From assembly GCF_009653635.1 (NCBI RefSeq), contig NZ_PPFD01000010.1:1-64000 (forward strand): a DNA stretch of 64,000 bases. Direction: 5' to 3'. The notes under the pieces were generated by a model. It made no database searches. It saw only the letters and a program-made list of their open reading frames with translations, and was not told the origin of the DNA. Each line of letters begins with the position of its first letter. Positions within the stretch are counted from its first letter, which is position 1. Below, piece after piece: positions 18,501 to 27,984 of the stretch. Made by a program: the position numbers and the translations under genes. The DNA is from Endozoicomonas sp. OPT23 (lineage in GTDB: Bacteria > Pseudomonadota > Gammaproteobacteria > Pseudomonadales > Endozoicomonadaceae).

Positions 18501-19244
18501 TCAGTCTTCCCTGATTCGATCGAAGAGTCCTCCTTCCAGCTGCTCCAGAAGCTTGTCAACTTGTGGTCGTTTTGCAGTCACCAATTTGGCAACTGGTCGC
18601 TCACGATCATTATTCCAGTGCTCAGACCAGGCATAAGTACTCTTTACGCACTGGTTAGCAAACTCAGGCAAGTTGAACTGTTTAGCCTGCTCGATACACC
18701 CGGTTAGAAAAATATCGACTTCTGACTGTTGAATCGGAAATTTACTGGCCGCTTTACGATTATTTGGTTTTTTTACCGTATATATCCAGAACTGGCCTCG
18801 ATCGGGCAGTTTCTCCGAAGTCATGCTTTGAAGCTTTCGCGGGTCAATTTTTTCCCGACAGGTGATGAGATCACCTCTATCAATCGAAGAAATAACACCG
18901 CTTGTAGAATGCAGCAGCAAGCCATTAAATTTTTTTCCAGGCTCAGCTCTCACCGCCAGCATTGTTCGTTGGGGAGGCCTGTTAAAATTCCTGCCAAACC
19001 AACCCCGCTCATACCCTCGAACCCAGACGGGAAACTCTATTTCCGACTTATTGAGTTTTTTATTTCTGGCTGCCGTTTGCATCAGGGAACCAACGGCAAC
19101 GATGTACTGTGGCTCCTTTGAATCTATTGTGGGGAAGCACGACTGCTCAGCCCAGCCCAGATTAGCGGTTGCTGCCCCAAAAACAGAGCAGGTAATAACA
19201 ACCGCCTTGCCAATATTCTTCTTCAGCCGCTCCGAAACCAGCAT
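18501..19244 (-). CDS. Exported gamma-glutamylcyclotransferase-like protein
   Basis: The 247-aa product has a signal peptide (MLVSERLKK, hydrophobic core, cleavage near GWAEQS). Its body has the pattern of the GGCT-like fold. YIVAVGSLM matches the substrate loop YxxYGSxM, WVRGYERGWFGR matches the GYxxxF strand, and FNGLLLH...ISSIDRGD matches the segment carrying the catalytic Glu. Here that position appears to be Asp. GGCT enzymes are normally cytosolic. I start at 19244 because GAGGTG lies seven bases upstream; the longer reading to 19316 would hide the signal peptide. Adjacent to and divergent from an alpha/beta hydrolase. Activity is uncertain. Confidence 0.6.
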   Translation of the reverse strand: MLVSERLKKNIGKAVVITCSVFGAATANLGWAEQSCFPTIDSKEPQYIVAVGSLMQTAARNKKLNKSEIEFPVWVRGYERGWFGRNFNRPPQRTMLAVRAEPGKKFNGLLLHSTSGVISSIDRGDLITCREKIDPRKLQSMTSEKLPDRGQFWIYTVKKPNNRKAASKFPIQQSEVDIFLTGCIEQAKQFNLPEFANQCVKSTYAWSEHWNNDRERPVAKLVTAKRPQVDKLLEQLEGGLFDRIRED

Positions 19245-19379
19245 TGTACCCACCTCTAGATCAGTACCGACATGAAACGCAGAATCGGTGTCAGATAACA
19301 GGAAAAACCAGTTCACATAATAGTCGTTAAATGCTGTGCCATAGTTATTCCCTTTCAGCTCACCTTAGGTAACCTGAAG

Positions 19380-20456
19380 ATGGCTGCTTCCTGGCTAGTG
19401 CCCCTGATAAAACTTCTCCTCTCAGCGGAAAATCAGTACTCATTAGCTTTGTATATGTATGGCGGATCCTGCCAGAACTGCACGTTTATGGAGCAAATAT
19501 GCACCACTGCCAGCCAGACCCTGACCGAGTTCGAGCGAGCTGCATGCCTTGAAGCAAAAGACCGGAAGGAATTGCTGGCGTTCAGCCAGTCTCACGTCCA
19601 GTTACCTGAGGAAAAAAATCTGGCACCTTTTCCTCTGATTATTCTACTTTCGGGCAGTTCAGGAACGTTCACCAATAGCATGCAAGCAAGAAGGGAGTAC
19701 TGGCTTAAGAAAAACTATGCCGTGATGATTCTGGACAGTTTCACTGAAACAAGGGTCATTGATTATTGTTTTGGCGATAAGAAATTCTGCGTCGATTATG
19801 ATCAGGCTCTCATCGCACAGAGCAACAACCAGACTCTGGCCAGTTTACCTGAGGAGACTCATCACAAGGCCCATCTGAAAATGCTGGAAGCTGTTACCAA
19901 CGGCTATTACCTCCTGCCTGCGGAACGAATAGCTGACCTGCATCTGGCACTTGATCAGGCACGGCATCATCAAATGATTGATCACGACAACATTCATCTG
20001 ATCGGTTTTTCACACGGTGGTACGGTTATTCTCGATGCGCTGACGATGGAAGCCATCGGTGAAGTACCACCAACGATGAAAAAGAAATCGCCATCGCCTC
20101 TGGCGGGTATACGCTCAGTCAGTGTCAACTATCCCAACTGCGGTGTTGGAACTTACTTCAACCAGCATCAAATAATACCGGAACATATTCCAGTATTTAT
20201 GGCCATCGCATACCACGATGAATTTGTTAATCCTTCTAGATGCAAACACATTGCTAATCGTATTGAAGCGTATGCACCAGCTTACGGATGGAATCTAAAC
20301 TCAATGCATCCCTTTACTCTGAAGACTTATTACAACCGTCATGCGTTTGATATGCAGGAATACAGTGAAGCCTATGACGCTACCGCAGCCAGAGATTTGC
20401 AACAGGCTACCTATGAATTTGTTAGCAGTCACAGTAAAAAACAGCAAAACCAGTAA
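19380..20456 (+). CDS. Alpha/beta hydrolase, dienelactone-hydrolase type
   Basis: The 358-aa protein has a C-terminal alpha/beta hydrolase domain (about residues 75-350) with an oxyanion-strand motif PLIILLSGSSG, the nucleophile elbow GFSHGG, a late Asp in AYHDEFVNP and a His in YNRHAFD, which together make a catalytic triad. The first 70 residues hold several Cys (GGSCQNC, QICTT, AACLEA) and a weakly hydrophobic start that may be a signal sequence. The substrate cannot be told. Divergent from the GGCT-like gene, with 135 bp between the start codons. Confidence 0.7.
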   Translation: MAASWLVPLIKLLLSAENQYSLALYMYGGSCQNCTFMEQICTTASQTLTEFERAACLEAKDRKELLAFSQSHVQLPEEKNLAPFPLIILLSGSSGTFTNSMQARREYWLKKNYAVMILDSFTETRVIDYCFGDKKFCVDYDQALIAQSNNQTLASLPEETHHKAHLKMLEAVTNGYYLLPAERIADLHLALDQARHHQMIDHDNIHLIGFSHGGTVILDALTMEAIGEVPPTMKKKSPSPLAGIRSVSVNYPNCGVGTYFNQHQIIPEHIPVFMAIAYHDEFVNPSRCKHIANRIEAYAPAYGWNLNSMHPFTLKTYYNRHAFDMQEYSEAYDATAARDLQQATYEFVSSHSKKQQNQ

Positions 20457-20540
20457 TTCAGACACCACTACATTTAGTATTGTCTGATTATTTATTGCAC
20501 AATACTTGCAATTATTTTTCAAACCTGATTAGTTTAAAGC

Positions 20541-20559
20541 AATGATCTTCCAGATCATT
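20541..20559. promoter_or_regulatory. Short palindrome before the triple-SPOR gene
   Basis: AATGATCT and AGATCATT form a perfect 8-bp dyad around TCC, 24 bases before the ATG of the SPOR gene. AATGATC recurs just after it. It could be an operator or an mRNA hairpin affecting translation. No regulator is known. Confidence 0.35.
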
Positions 20560-20582
20560 AAATGATCAGAAGGATCTGACTC

Positions 20583-22442
20583 ATGTCTGGTTCAGAGCTG
20601 TTTAAGGATAAACCGCTCAGGATTGGGGTTGTTGCTTCCCTGACGACGCTCACCGTATTTTCTGCGGAGGCTCTCCTATTGCCTCCAAAACCGCTGACAC
20701 TCAGTTCTTCATGGGATTGTCAGGCTGGGCCTAATAGCGACTGGCTCTGTCGAAAAGATCAGGCTGAAGAATACAGTCAATCTCTCGAAACAGTTTCAGT
20801 CAGCAGGCAGCAAGAGAACTTGAAGCCCGCCTTTGACCTGCCCGAGTACCAGCCAGAAAGACCGGCTCAACCAGCCTACAGGTCTCAGCCAAGAGCCGCT
20901 CAACCTACTTATTACAGTCAATCTGATTATGCGACACCAGCTGTTCATAACCAGCCTCGCTACAATGAAAAAAGCTACAGCCAGAACGGCTCAAGAGAAG
21001 CCAGTTATGGTAGAAACAACTACGCCGCATCGAATCAACCTCAGCCCTCAGAAAACAGGATGCTGCAGTTATTAAATGCAGGGCATGGCAGTTATGTTGT
21101 GCAATGGCTGGCTACCAATAATCAGGATTCCCTGAAACAACTTCAAAATCGTTTTCCTGTTCTCAGAAATGCAGCCATTGTTCCCTATAGGCGCGCCAAC
21201 AAAACCTGGTTTGTTCTGCTTGATGGCCCTTTCCAGAATCGCGAACACGCCATGAGTGCATTAAACAGCCCACCAAGGCTGTTCATTGCCGACAAGCTTT
21301 ATCCATGGACGCGTTCTATGGCCAGTATCCAGAAGCTGAACCTGATAATGCCGGGAGAAATCCAGCAACCCGGCTATGACCAGCCAGCGGTTGCTCAACA
21401 GAACCCTTACCTGCGTCAACAATACATAGAACAAAGGCAGTATGCCGAGCCTGTCAATCAGTCAAGCGACCGACTGTTTGCCAGTATTGCTCCGGCTTAT
21501 CCACAGGTGAGAGAACCAGAACCACAGAACATTGATTACAACTCGGACCCGTTTGCAACTGTTGAACAGCAATATCAGGACCGGGATCAGTCTACCTACG
21601 GCTCAGATCGTTACCGGAACAGAACCTCTGATCAAAATTACCGATACGATTCAAAACAACGGTCATCTTCAAGAGTCAGAGATAGAGCCAGATCGGATGA
21701 CCGCTCCAGAGCACGTTATCAAGCCAAGCGTTACCGCAGGGATGATAATTCAGACTCCGGCTATTCCAGCAGAAAGAGTCGGTTCAGAAACAATGACAGA
21801 ACAGAAAACTACGACAGTAGCATTCTGAATGCGCCTGATGGCAGCTATACCGTTCAATGGTTGTCTGGCCCAAGAAGAATGTCTCTCGAACGAGCCAAGC
21901 GACGTTATTCCTATCTCGCCGATGCCGAGATTATTCACTATAAGAAAGGAAAACGCAGCTGGTACATGCTGGTCAGCGATACCTATCTCAGTAAATCAGA
22001 AGCCGTGTACGCTCTGGATAATCCAAAACTGTCGAGAATGGCAACGAGCCTCTCTCCAAGAGTCAGGCCGGTCAATCAGGTTCGGGTTATGGTCAGGGGA
22101 AGAATTGAAAAGCAGAGCGTTAGAAAAGTAACTGCTTCCAGCCCGCTGAACAATATAATCAGAGGCCCTTCAGGCACTTATACCATTCAGTGGTTTGCTG
22201 CCAATAACCCAAGTGCTATTCAAAAGATGAAGCAGCGCTTCCCGGAATTAAACTCTGCAGTCACTGCCCACTATCGCAAGAACAACAAAGACTGGTATGT
22301 TCTCCTTCAGGGACAGTTTACCAGCAGCAGGGATGCCATTGCTGCCATCAAGTCACCTCAGCTGCAGGATGCAGTCAGGGTACTGCACCCATGGACACGG
22401 CCAGTTAATTCACTGAAGAAGCTGCAGGTTCAGGATAGTTAA
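20583..22442 (+). CDS. Cell-envelope protein with three SPOR-like domains
   Basis: A 619-aa protein with one N-terminal hydrophobic segment (about 13-33; anchor or signal) and a Cys pair WDCQAGPNSDWLC. Three SPOR-like modules of about 80 residues follow at roughly 169-250, 418-505 and 530-612. Each begins G-S/T-Y-x-V/I-Q-W and has a W-Y/F-V/M-L core strand and a closing P-W/R-T/V-R-x-V/M. The linkers are Tyr/Gln/Arg/Ser-rich and probably disordered. SPOR domains bind denuded glycan strands at the division septum, so septal targeting is likely. Most SPOR proteins have one such domain. asmA follows 70 bp downstream. Confidence 0.75.
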   Translation: MSGSELFKDKPLRIGVVASLTTLTVFSAEALLLPPKPLTLSSSWDCQAGPNSDWLCRKDQAEEYSQSLETVSVSRQQENLKPAFDLPEYQPERPAQPAYRSQPRAAQPTYYSQSDYATPAVHNQPRYNEKSYSQNGSREASYGRNNYAASNQPQPSENRMLQLLNAGHGSYVVQWLATNNQDSLKQLQNRFPVLRNAAIVPYRRANKTWFVLLDGPFQNREHAMSALNSPPRLFIADKLYPWTRSMASIQKLNLIMPGEIQQPGYDQPAVAQQNPYLRQQYIEQRQYAEPVNQSSDRLFASIAPAYPQVREPEPQNIDYNSDPFATVEQQYQDRDQSTYGSDRYRNRTSDQNYRYDSKQRSSSRVRDRARSDDRSRARYQAKRYRRDDNSDSGYSSRKSRFRNNDRTENYDSSILNAPDGSYTVQWLSGPRRMSLERAKRRYSYLADAEIIHYKKGKRSWYMLVSDTYLSKSEAVYALDNPKLSRMATSLSPRVRPVNQVRVMVRGRIEKQSVRKVTASSPLNNIIRGPSGTYTIQWFAANNPSAIQKMKQRFPELNSAVTAHYRKNNKDWYVLLQGQFTSSRDAIAAIKSPQLQDAVRVLHPWTRPVNSLKKLQVQDS

Positions 22443-22512
22443 TTATTCCCTCCCAACTGGTAAACTCTTTTCATCAACAATAATTGCTCGTTAAGCCCGC
22501 AGGCCTACTCCC

Positions 22513-24579
22513 ATGAACCGCATACTCAAACTGTTCGCCTCTATTCTGGCAGGACTGGTTGTAATTACCGTTGCCGCAGCCCTTATTCTGCCCAAAGTAA
22601 TAGATCCGAATGACTACCGAAGTGACATAAGCAAAGCCGTACATGATAGTACCGGACTGCAACTGGCGATTGACGGGCCTATAAGCTGGTCGGTATTTCC
22701 ATGGTTGGGACTGTCTCTGGAAGACGTCAATGTAAAAGGTTCAGACAACAGTCAGCTGGCAAAACTGGGCGCAGCAGAAGTCAACGTTAAGCTATTACCT
22801 CTGCTGGGTATGAAGGTAGAAGTTAAAACAGCACACCTGAAAGGACTGGAACTTGATCTGGTCAAAAATAAAGATGGCCGTGGCAACTGGGAAGCTCCTG
22901 CAGCCGTTACAACTGCTTCAGCACCCAAACCTGCTGAGAAATCCGAGCCAGCCTCTGGCTCAGCTCCTGCTCTGAATCTCGACATTTCCAGTGTTTCTGT
23001 CGAAGGTCTGGTTCTTCGTTATAAAGACCTGACTTCAGGTCAGAGCTACACCATTGACCAGGCCGGTCTGGAAACTGGCGCAATTCGCAGCGCCCAGCCT
23101 TTTGATTTCAACCTTCAGGCACGTGTTAACAGCAAGCAAGATAAGCTGACGCTGATGACACAAGTCAGCGGTATGCTGACGGTTGATTTGAATAACGGTA
23201 AGTTTGCACTGAATAAACTGAAAGCATCGGCCACACCAGCTGGAAAGAACTCTGAAACCCTGCAACTGACAGGACAGTTCGACGTTAATCAGACACCTCT
23301 TAAAGTGTCCGGTAGTTTGAATGTTACCGAGTTCAACCCAGGCAAACTGTTAAAGCAACTCAATGTTGAACTACCGGCCATGGCGAACGAAAAAGCCATG
23401 AGCAGCCTTTCTTTCAACAGTCATTTCAGCACTGATGGTAAAAGCTTCAATGCTGACAAACTGGACCTGACTCTCGACGCTTTCAATATCAACGGTCACT
23501 TCAAAGTCCTTGATCTTGAAAAGCAGAACATGGTCTTTCAGTTTAAAGGTAATGAGCTGAACCTGGATCACTACCTGCCACCAGCAGCACAACCCGTTGC
23601 CGCATCAGAGCAGAGCAGCGAGCAAAAAACTGAAACTGCAAAGGCTTCAGGCAGTTCGTCTACACCAGCAAAAGCCTCTGCTTCGGCAAAAGAACAGCCT
23701 CTGATTCCTGAAGCCATGCTGCGCTCATTGAACATAAAGGGCTCACTGGAACTGGCCGCTTTAACCGTTGCCAAGCTGACTTTTGACAAACCAACGGTTG
23801 AGATCAATGCAGCCAACGCGCGTGATCGCGTTAAGCTGACTTCCGGTTTCTATCAGGGCACCATCAGCCTGAACACTCTTGTGGATGTTCGTACTGTTGG
23901 AACACCAAAGATTGATACCAATGCAGCCCTGAAAGGTATTAATCTGCCCTCTCTGGCAACGGTAATTCCAGCTTTGAAAACCGTTGAAGGTGACGTGAAC
24001 GCAGACCTTAATGTAGCTACCAGAGGCCAACTGCTCAGTGTTCTGACCAGAAACCTGAACGGTAAAGTCGATTTCGGCATCGCAAAAGGCGCTTTCACCG
24101 AAGCTAACTTCGACAAGATGGTTTGTGAAGGTATCGCCAAAGTACGTAATAAGAAACTGACCAAAACCGATTGGGGCCAGGCGACGCACTTCACCAGACT
24201 GGGTGGCAGTTTTGTCATTAGAAATGGTGTAGCAAGCAACAAAGACCTGGCAGCAGCTCTGTCTAACCTGAGCCTGAAAGGTGATGGTGACGTTGACCTG
24301 GTGAACCGCAAACTGGATTACCATCTGGGCCTGAATATCAGTGGCAGCAGTTCAGAAAACAGCGACCCTGAATGTCAGGTGAACGAAGACTATCGGGACG
24401 TAACCTGGCCTGTTCGTTGCCACGGTGTGATCGGGCAGCAACAATGCGGCATTGATACTGAAAGGCTGGGCAACACCATTGCAGCCTTACTGAAACAGGA
24501 AGCCAAAAAACGCATTGAAAAGGAACTGGAAGACAAAGCCGGTCCTTTGAAAGATGTTCTTAAAGGCCTTTTCAAGTAA
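22513..24579 (+). CDS. asmA: AsmA-family inner-membrane-anchored protein
   Basis: AsmA-like proteins are large, beta-rich periplasmic proteins with one N-terminal anchor, linked to outer-membrane lipid transport and assembly. The 688-aa protein has a transmembrane helix at about 7-28, then the family start PKVIDPNDYRSDISKAVHDSTG and DGPISWSVFPWLG. A low-complexity Ala/Ser/Lys linker lies near residues 375-395. The C-terminal AsmA_2 part holds GKVDFGIAKGAFTEANFD and a terminal pair of Cys-containing segments. Its place upstream of mutY matches the asmA-mutY-yggX order in Pseudomonas. Confidence 0.9.
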   Translation: MNRILKLFASILAGLVVITVAAALILPKVIDPNDYRSDISKAVHDSTGLQLAIDGPISWSVFPWLGLSLEDVNVKGSDNSQLAKLGAAEVNVKLLPLLGMKVEVKTAHLKGLELDLVKNKDGRGNWEAPAAVTTASAPKPAEKSEPASGSAPALNLDISSVSVEGLVLRYKDLTSGQSYTIDQAGLETGAIRSAQPFDFNLQARVNSKQDKLTLMTQVSGMLTVDLNNGKFALNKLKASATPAGKNSETLQLTGQFDVNQTPLKVSGSLNVTEFNPGKLLKQLNVELPAMANEKAMSSLSFNSHFSTDGKSFNADKLDLTLDAFNINGHFKVLDLEKQNMVFQFKGNELNLDHYLPPAAQPVAASEQSSEQKTETAKASGSSSTPAKASASAKEQPLIPEAMLRSLNIKGSLELAALTVAKLTFDKPTVEINAANARDRVKLTSGFYQGTISLNTLVDVRTVGTPKIDTNAALKGINLPSLATVIPALKTVEGDVNADLNVATRGQLLSVLTRNLNGKVDFGIAKGAFTEANFDKMVCEGIAKVRNKKLTKTDWGQATHFTRLGGSFVIRNGVASNKDLAAALSNLSLKGDGDVDLVNRKLDYHLGLNISGSSSENSDPECQVNEDYRDVTWPVRCHGVIGQQQCGIDTERLGNTIAALLKQEAKKRIEKELEDKAGPLKDVLKGLFK

Positions 24580-24602
24580 TTCACTTCTGCCCCTCTGATA
24601 AG

Positions 24603-24630
24603 GGGAAGGTAGTCTTCTGATTACCTTCCC
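24603..24630 (+). terminator. Hairpin after asmA
   Basis: GGGAAGGTA and TACCTTCCC form a 9-bp perfect stem with a 10-base loop. The T tract is weak (GACTCTTTAG). Confidence 0.6.
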
Positions 24631-24709
24631 GACTCTTTAGTTCTTCATCTCTCCAACTGACCACCTGCTATATTCGATACTTCATTCAGCTTCTCAGGCA
24701 GTAGCAGTC

Positions 24710-25627
24710 ATGAGCCGAACGTCCATCATCATAGATACTGACCCGGGTGTAGATGATGCTATCGCCCTGTTAATGGCCATGGTTTCCCCGGAACTTGAAA
24801 TACTTGGAATCACCACAGTAGCGGGAAATGTCACTCAGGAACTGGCTTACGACAATGCTCGAAGACTGGTTCAGTTGGCAGACCAGAATATTGAAGTGTA
24901 CAAAGGGTGCGAAACTCCTATGGTCATTCCATTGGAGACTGCTGCACACATTCACGGCCTTGGAGGCCTGGGTAATTATCAAACTGAAAACCTGCCCCCT
25001 CAGAGCTGTCTTCATGCTGTGGATTTCATTATTCAGCAGTGTATGGAGAGCCTGGAAACACCGATTACTATCTGCACATTAGGGCCTTTAACCAATCTGG
25101 CTATGGCGTTGGTTAAATGTCCTGAAATCAGAGCTGGCATCAAACAAGTGATTACCATGGCAGGTGCCTTCAATATCGCCGGGAACTTTTCTCCAGCAGC
25201 AGAATTCAATATCTATGTCGATCCCCATGCCGCTTATGTCGTAATAAACGCAGGGCTTGATCTCACAATGATTCCGCTGGACGTGACCAACAAAACCAAT
25301 GTCCCCTATATGTGGCTCGAAACTCTGAGCTCCGGTACAGGAAAAGTGTACGCTGCAGTGGAACAGATGCTGGCTTTTGGTCTCAGAAAGGGCTGGAAAC
25401 CCAAAATTCATGACGCCTGCGTGATTGCCTGCCTGCTGAAGCCGGAACTGTTCACTCTTCGCCCTCATCTGGTCAAGGTTGATCACAATTCAGGTCCAAG
25501 CATTGGCAATACTCTGCTCTATCCAAAGACTGAAACGCCTAATCTGACTGCTGCTATGGAAATTGATCAACATGCATTCTTTCAGCTGCTGTCTGATCGG
25601 TTTAAAGCCTATGAATCACCCCGGTAA
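24710..25627 (+). CDS. Inosine/uridine-preferring nucleoside hydrolase
   Basis: The enzyme splits ribonucleosides into base and ribose for salvage. The 305-aa protein has the calcium-binding N-terminal motif IIDTDPGVDDAIALL with its Asp cluster, TICTLGPLTNLA, EFNIYVDPHAA, and a C-terminal HDACVIACLL segment with catalytic His and metal Asp. It is close to E. coli RihA/RihB in length. Base preference cannot be told from sequence alone. Confidence 0.93.
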   Translation: MSRTSIIIDTDPGVDDAIALLMAMVSPELEILGITTVAGNVTQELAYDNARRLVQLADQNIEVYKGCETPMVIPLETAAHIHGLGGLGNYQTENLPPQSCLHAVDFIIQQCMESLETPITICTLGPLTNLAMALVKCPEIRAGIKQVITMAGAFNIAGNFSPAAEFNIYVDPHAAYVVINAGLDLTMIPLDVTNKTNVPYMWLETLSSGTGKVYAAVEQMLAFGLRKGWKPKIHDACVIACLLKPELFTLRPHLVKVDHNSGPSIGNTLLYPKTETPNLTAAMEIDQHAFFQLLSDRFKAYESPR

Positions 25628-25751
25628 TTCACTTCCAGTCTATCCACTTCTCAGGCTTTGACTAATTCCGCAATCTCGGAGACGTTTGTATAGATTGTTG
25701 GTGATACCGTATGAATCAGACAATTTTCCTGACTTTCCCGGAGTCTGTTTT

Positions 25752-26993
25752 ATGAAAATCGCCCTGGTTAAAGTATCTGCTCCCAGTGACTTCAAGGACT
25801 ACAAAAAAAAGCGTGGTGGTCCTCCACAATCTATTTTCTCTGCCGCAGCGGCGACACCTTCCCGCTATTCCGTTGAAATGTTTGATGAAACCGTTCAGGC
25901 GGTCAATATTGATCAACTGGCAACGGCAGACCTGATAGTTCTGTTCTTCTCTACGCCTGATGCCATGAGAGGCTATGAACTTGCCTCCCAGCTTCGTAAT
26001 AGAGGCAGACAGGTCGTACTGGCAGGACTTCATGTAACCTTTATGACTCAGGAAGCAGCTGAATATGCAGACGCTGTTATTACCGGTGAATGTGAGAATG
26101 TCTGGGACGAAGTGCTGTCAGATGCAGAAAGAAGACAACTGAAGCCTTTGTATCAGGGCACATCGGCTGATCTTGATAAAGTCGCGCCATACCCGACACA
26201 TCTCATCTCCCATGCAAAATACGACGGTTTCTGGTCTGTGCTAGTCAGCCGTGGCTGCAAGCATAAGTGCAGCTTCTGTCTGGTACCTGAAATGCTGGGA
26301 AAAACCCGTTACCGGCCAATCGAGAATATTGTCGCTGAGATATCTCGACTGGAAACCGACTGGATGGAACTGCATGCAGACCACCTGACGGAAAATAGAG
26401 AATACGCCCTTGAACTGTTTAAGGCTCTCGAGCCGTTAAACATTAACTGGGTCGGTGAAACCACCATCAGGATTGCTGACGACCCGGAACTGCTTGAAGC
26501 AGCAGCAAAATCCGGTTGCAGGTACCTGCTGGTCGGTATTGAAACACCCTCCAAATCGGCTTTGAAGTATTCAGGCAAAGGGTTTGTTAAGGCGGATAAC
26601 GTCAAAGCACAAATTGACAGGCTTCATCAGCACGGAATCATTGTCGACTCAGCAGCCATTCTCGGTTTTGACGAACACGACACCCGTATTTTCAAAGAAA
26701 GCGCCGACTTCTTTAACGATGTAGGAATCGATGTCTGTGTCCCTGCCATTATGATTCCATTCCCTGGCTCAAGGGTCTTCCAGCAAATGGATAAGGAAGG
26801 TCGAATTCTCACCAGAGACTGGTCAAAATACGATGGAACTCATGCTGTTTTTGAACCAAAGCTTATGAGTAGTGAAGAGCTGGAAAAAGGTTCTCACGAC
26901 TTCTATTACCGGTTCAATTCGCCCGGCAAGTACACCAAAAGAAAATTCAGACAGATTAAACAGTTTGGTGCTTTTTCGACCATGTATATCTGA
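25752..26993 (+). CDS. Radical SAM protein with N-terminal B12-binding-type domain
   Basis: This 413-aa protein has a cobalamin-binding-type N-terminal domain (about 1-140, with FFSTPDAMRGYELASQLRNRG), then a radical SAM core with CKHKCSFC (Cys169, Cys173, Cys176) and GIETPSKSALK. Family members are methylases and oxidoreductases of many kinds; the substrate is unknown. The classical DxHxxG of B12 domains is not obvious, so cobalamin binding is uncertain. I start at the ATG at 25752, which has GGAG nine bases upstream; an upstream ATG at 25686 would add 22 residues of poor match. Single gene between the nucleoside hydrolase and the convergent mgtE-like gene. Confidence 0.85.
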   Translation: MKIALVKVSAPSDFKDYKKKRGGPPQSIFSAAAATPSRYSVEMFDETVQAVNIDQLATADLIVLFFSTPDAMRGYELASQLRNRGRQVVLAGLHVTFMTQEAAEYADAVITGECENVWDEVLSDAERRQLKPLYQGTSADLDKVAPYPTHLISHAKYDGFWSVLVSRGCKHKCSFCLVPEMLGKTRYRPIENIVAEISRLETDWMELHADHLTENREYALELFKALEPLNINWVGETTIRIADDPELLEAAAKSGCRYLLVGIETPSKSALKYSGKGFVKADNVKAQIDRLHQHGIIVDSAAILGFDEHDTRIFKESADFFNDVGIDVCVPAIMIPFPGSRVFQQMDKEGRILTRDWSKYDGTHAVFEPKLMSSEELEKGSHDFYYRFNSPGKYTKRKFRQIKQFGAFSTMYI

Positions 26994-27012
26994 GTATTTT
27001 GACCCTGATAAA

Positions 27013-27040
27013 GAGAATAGAAGGGTCAACTTCTATTCTC
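27013..27040. terminator. Hairpin between convergent genes
   Basis: GAGAATAGAA and TTCTATTCTC form a 10-bp perfect stem with an 8-base loop between the radical SAM gene and the mgtE-like gene. No strong T tract. Confidence 0.65.
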
Positions 27041-27047
27041 CAATAAT

Positions 27048-27908
27048 TCAGATACCCAGCAACTTCGCCACTGTTCCAAAGTAAACCAGCATGCCGGTGA
27101 TATCGACGATGGATGCCAGCACCGGACTGACCAGAACCGCTGGGTCAAGGCGGAAACCTCGGGCAATCAGAGGTAATAACCCACCCAGTGTCGTAGAGAT
27201 AATCACCTGAAGAGCAATGGCAGCGCCAATAGCAAAGCCCGTCATACCAAGGGTTATACCTTCCGGTAAAATTTGATCGCCACCAAACAGCACGACTCGC
27301 AGCATCACTACCGTTGCCAGAACTGCGGAGATGAACAGCGAGACCCTGAACTCTTTCCAGAGAACCTTTGTCCAGTCCTTGAGAGTAATATCACCGGTCG
27401 CCAGAGCCCGAATAACCAGTGTTGCAGCCTGTGAGCCCGTATTACCACCAGCAGCAGCCACAACCGGCATATAAATAGCCAGCAGAACCAGCGACTGCAG
27501 AGTATCTTCAAAATGAGAAATGATCAGACCGGAAACAATGCCCATAAAGGCCAAACCAATAATCCAGCCAACTCTTTCCCGAACATGCGACAGCACACTG
27601 TTGTCGAGATAATCACCGGCAGGTTCCGCTTCACTGCTGATCAGTCCAAGCGCCATACTGATTTGTCGGGCACGAACTTCATTACCGTTTTCTTCCAGCA
27701 CTTCCAGAATATCGTTAACGGTTCGAAACGGTGCTTCTGATAAAACGTCTACAGACTGATTCAACGTCAGCCCTACAACAAACTCAGCCTTTTCATCGAT
27801 CGGCAGGTTAGCCATAAATTCAGATGCCTGAACGGCATCAAAGTCGCAATCCACAGATGCTGGTTGTTCGAATGCTGCCAAAGCTGAAGGTGCAGTGAAT
27901 GCAGTCAT
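27048..27908 (-). CDS. MgtE-family divalent cation channel, short form without CBS domains
   Basis: The 286-aa product has about 110 N-terminal residues that look like part of the MgtE N domain (FMANLPIDEKAEFVVGLTLNQ), then five transmembrane helices with the pore signature MPVVAAAGGNTGSQAATLVIRALATG and the family GMTGFAIGAAIAL and VSPVLASIVDITG segments. The pair of CBS domains that sense Mg in full MgtE (about 450 aa) is absent. I start at the ATG at 27908, which has AGGGGGA upstream, and not at the in-frame codon at 28034 inside the repeat. Likely transports Mg or Co ions. Confidence 0.85.
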   Translation of the reverse strand: MTAFTAPSALAAFEQPASVDCDFDAVQASEFMANLPIDEKAEFVVGLTLNQSVDVLSEAPFRTVNDILEVLEENGNEVRARQISMALGLISSEAEPAGDYLDNSVLSHVRERVGWIIGLAFMGIVSGLIISHFEDTLQSLVLLAIYMPVVAAAGGNTGSQAATLVIRALATGDITLKDWTKVLWKEFRVSLFISAVLATVVMLRVVLFGGDQILPEGITLGMTGFAIGAAIALQVIISTTLGGLLPLIARGFRLDPAVLVSPVLASIVDITGMLVYFGTVAKLLGI

Positions 27909-27984
27909 ATCGATTCCCCCTGTCGGGCAAACGGCCCTTAATAAGCAAGGTTTACTTGCAGCCTCATGAGTGTTTGGGAACACG

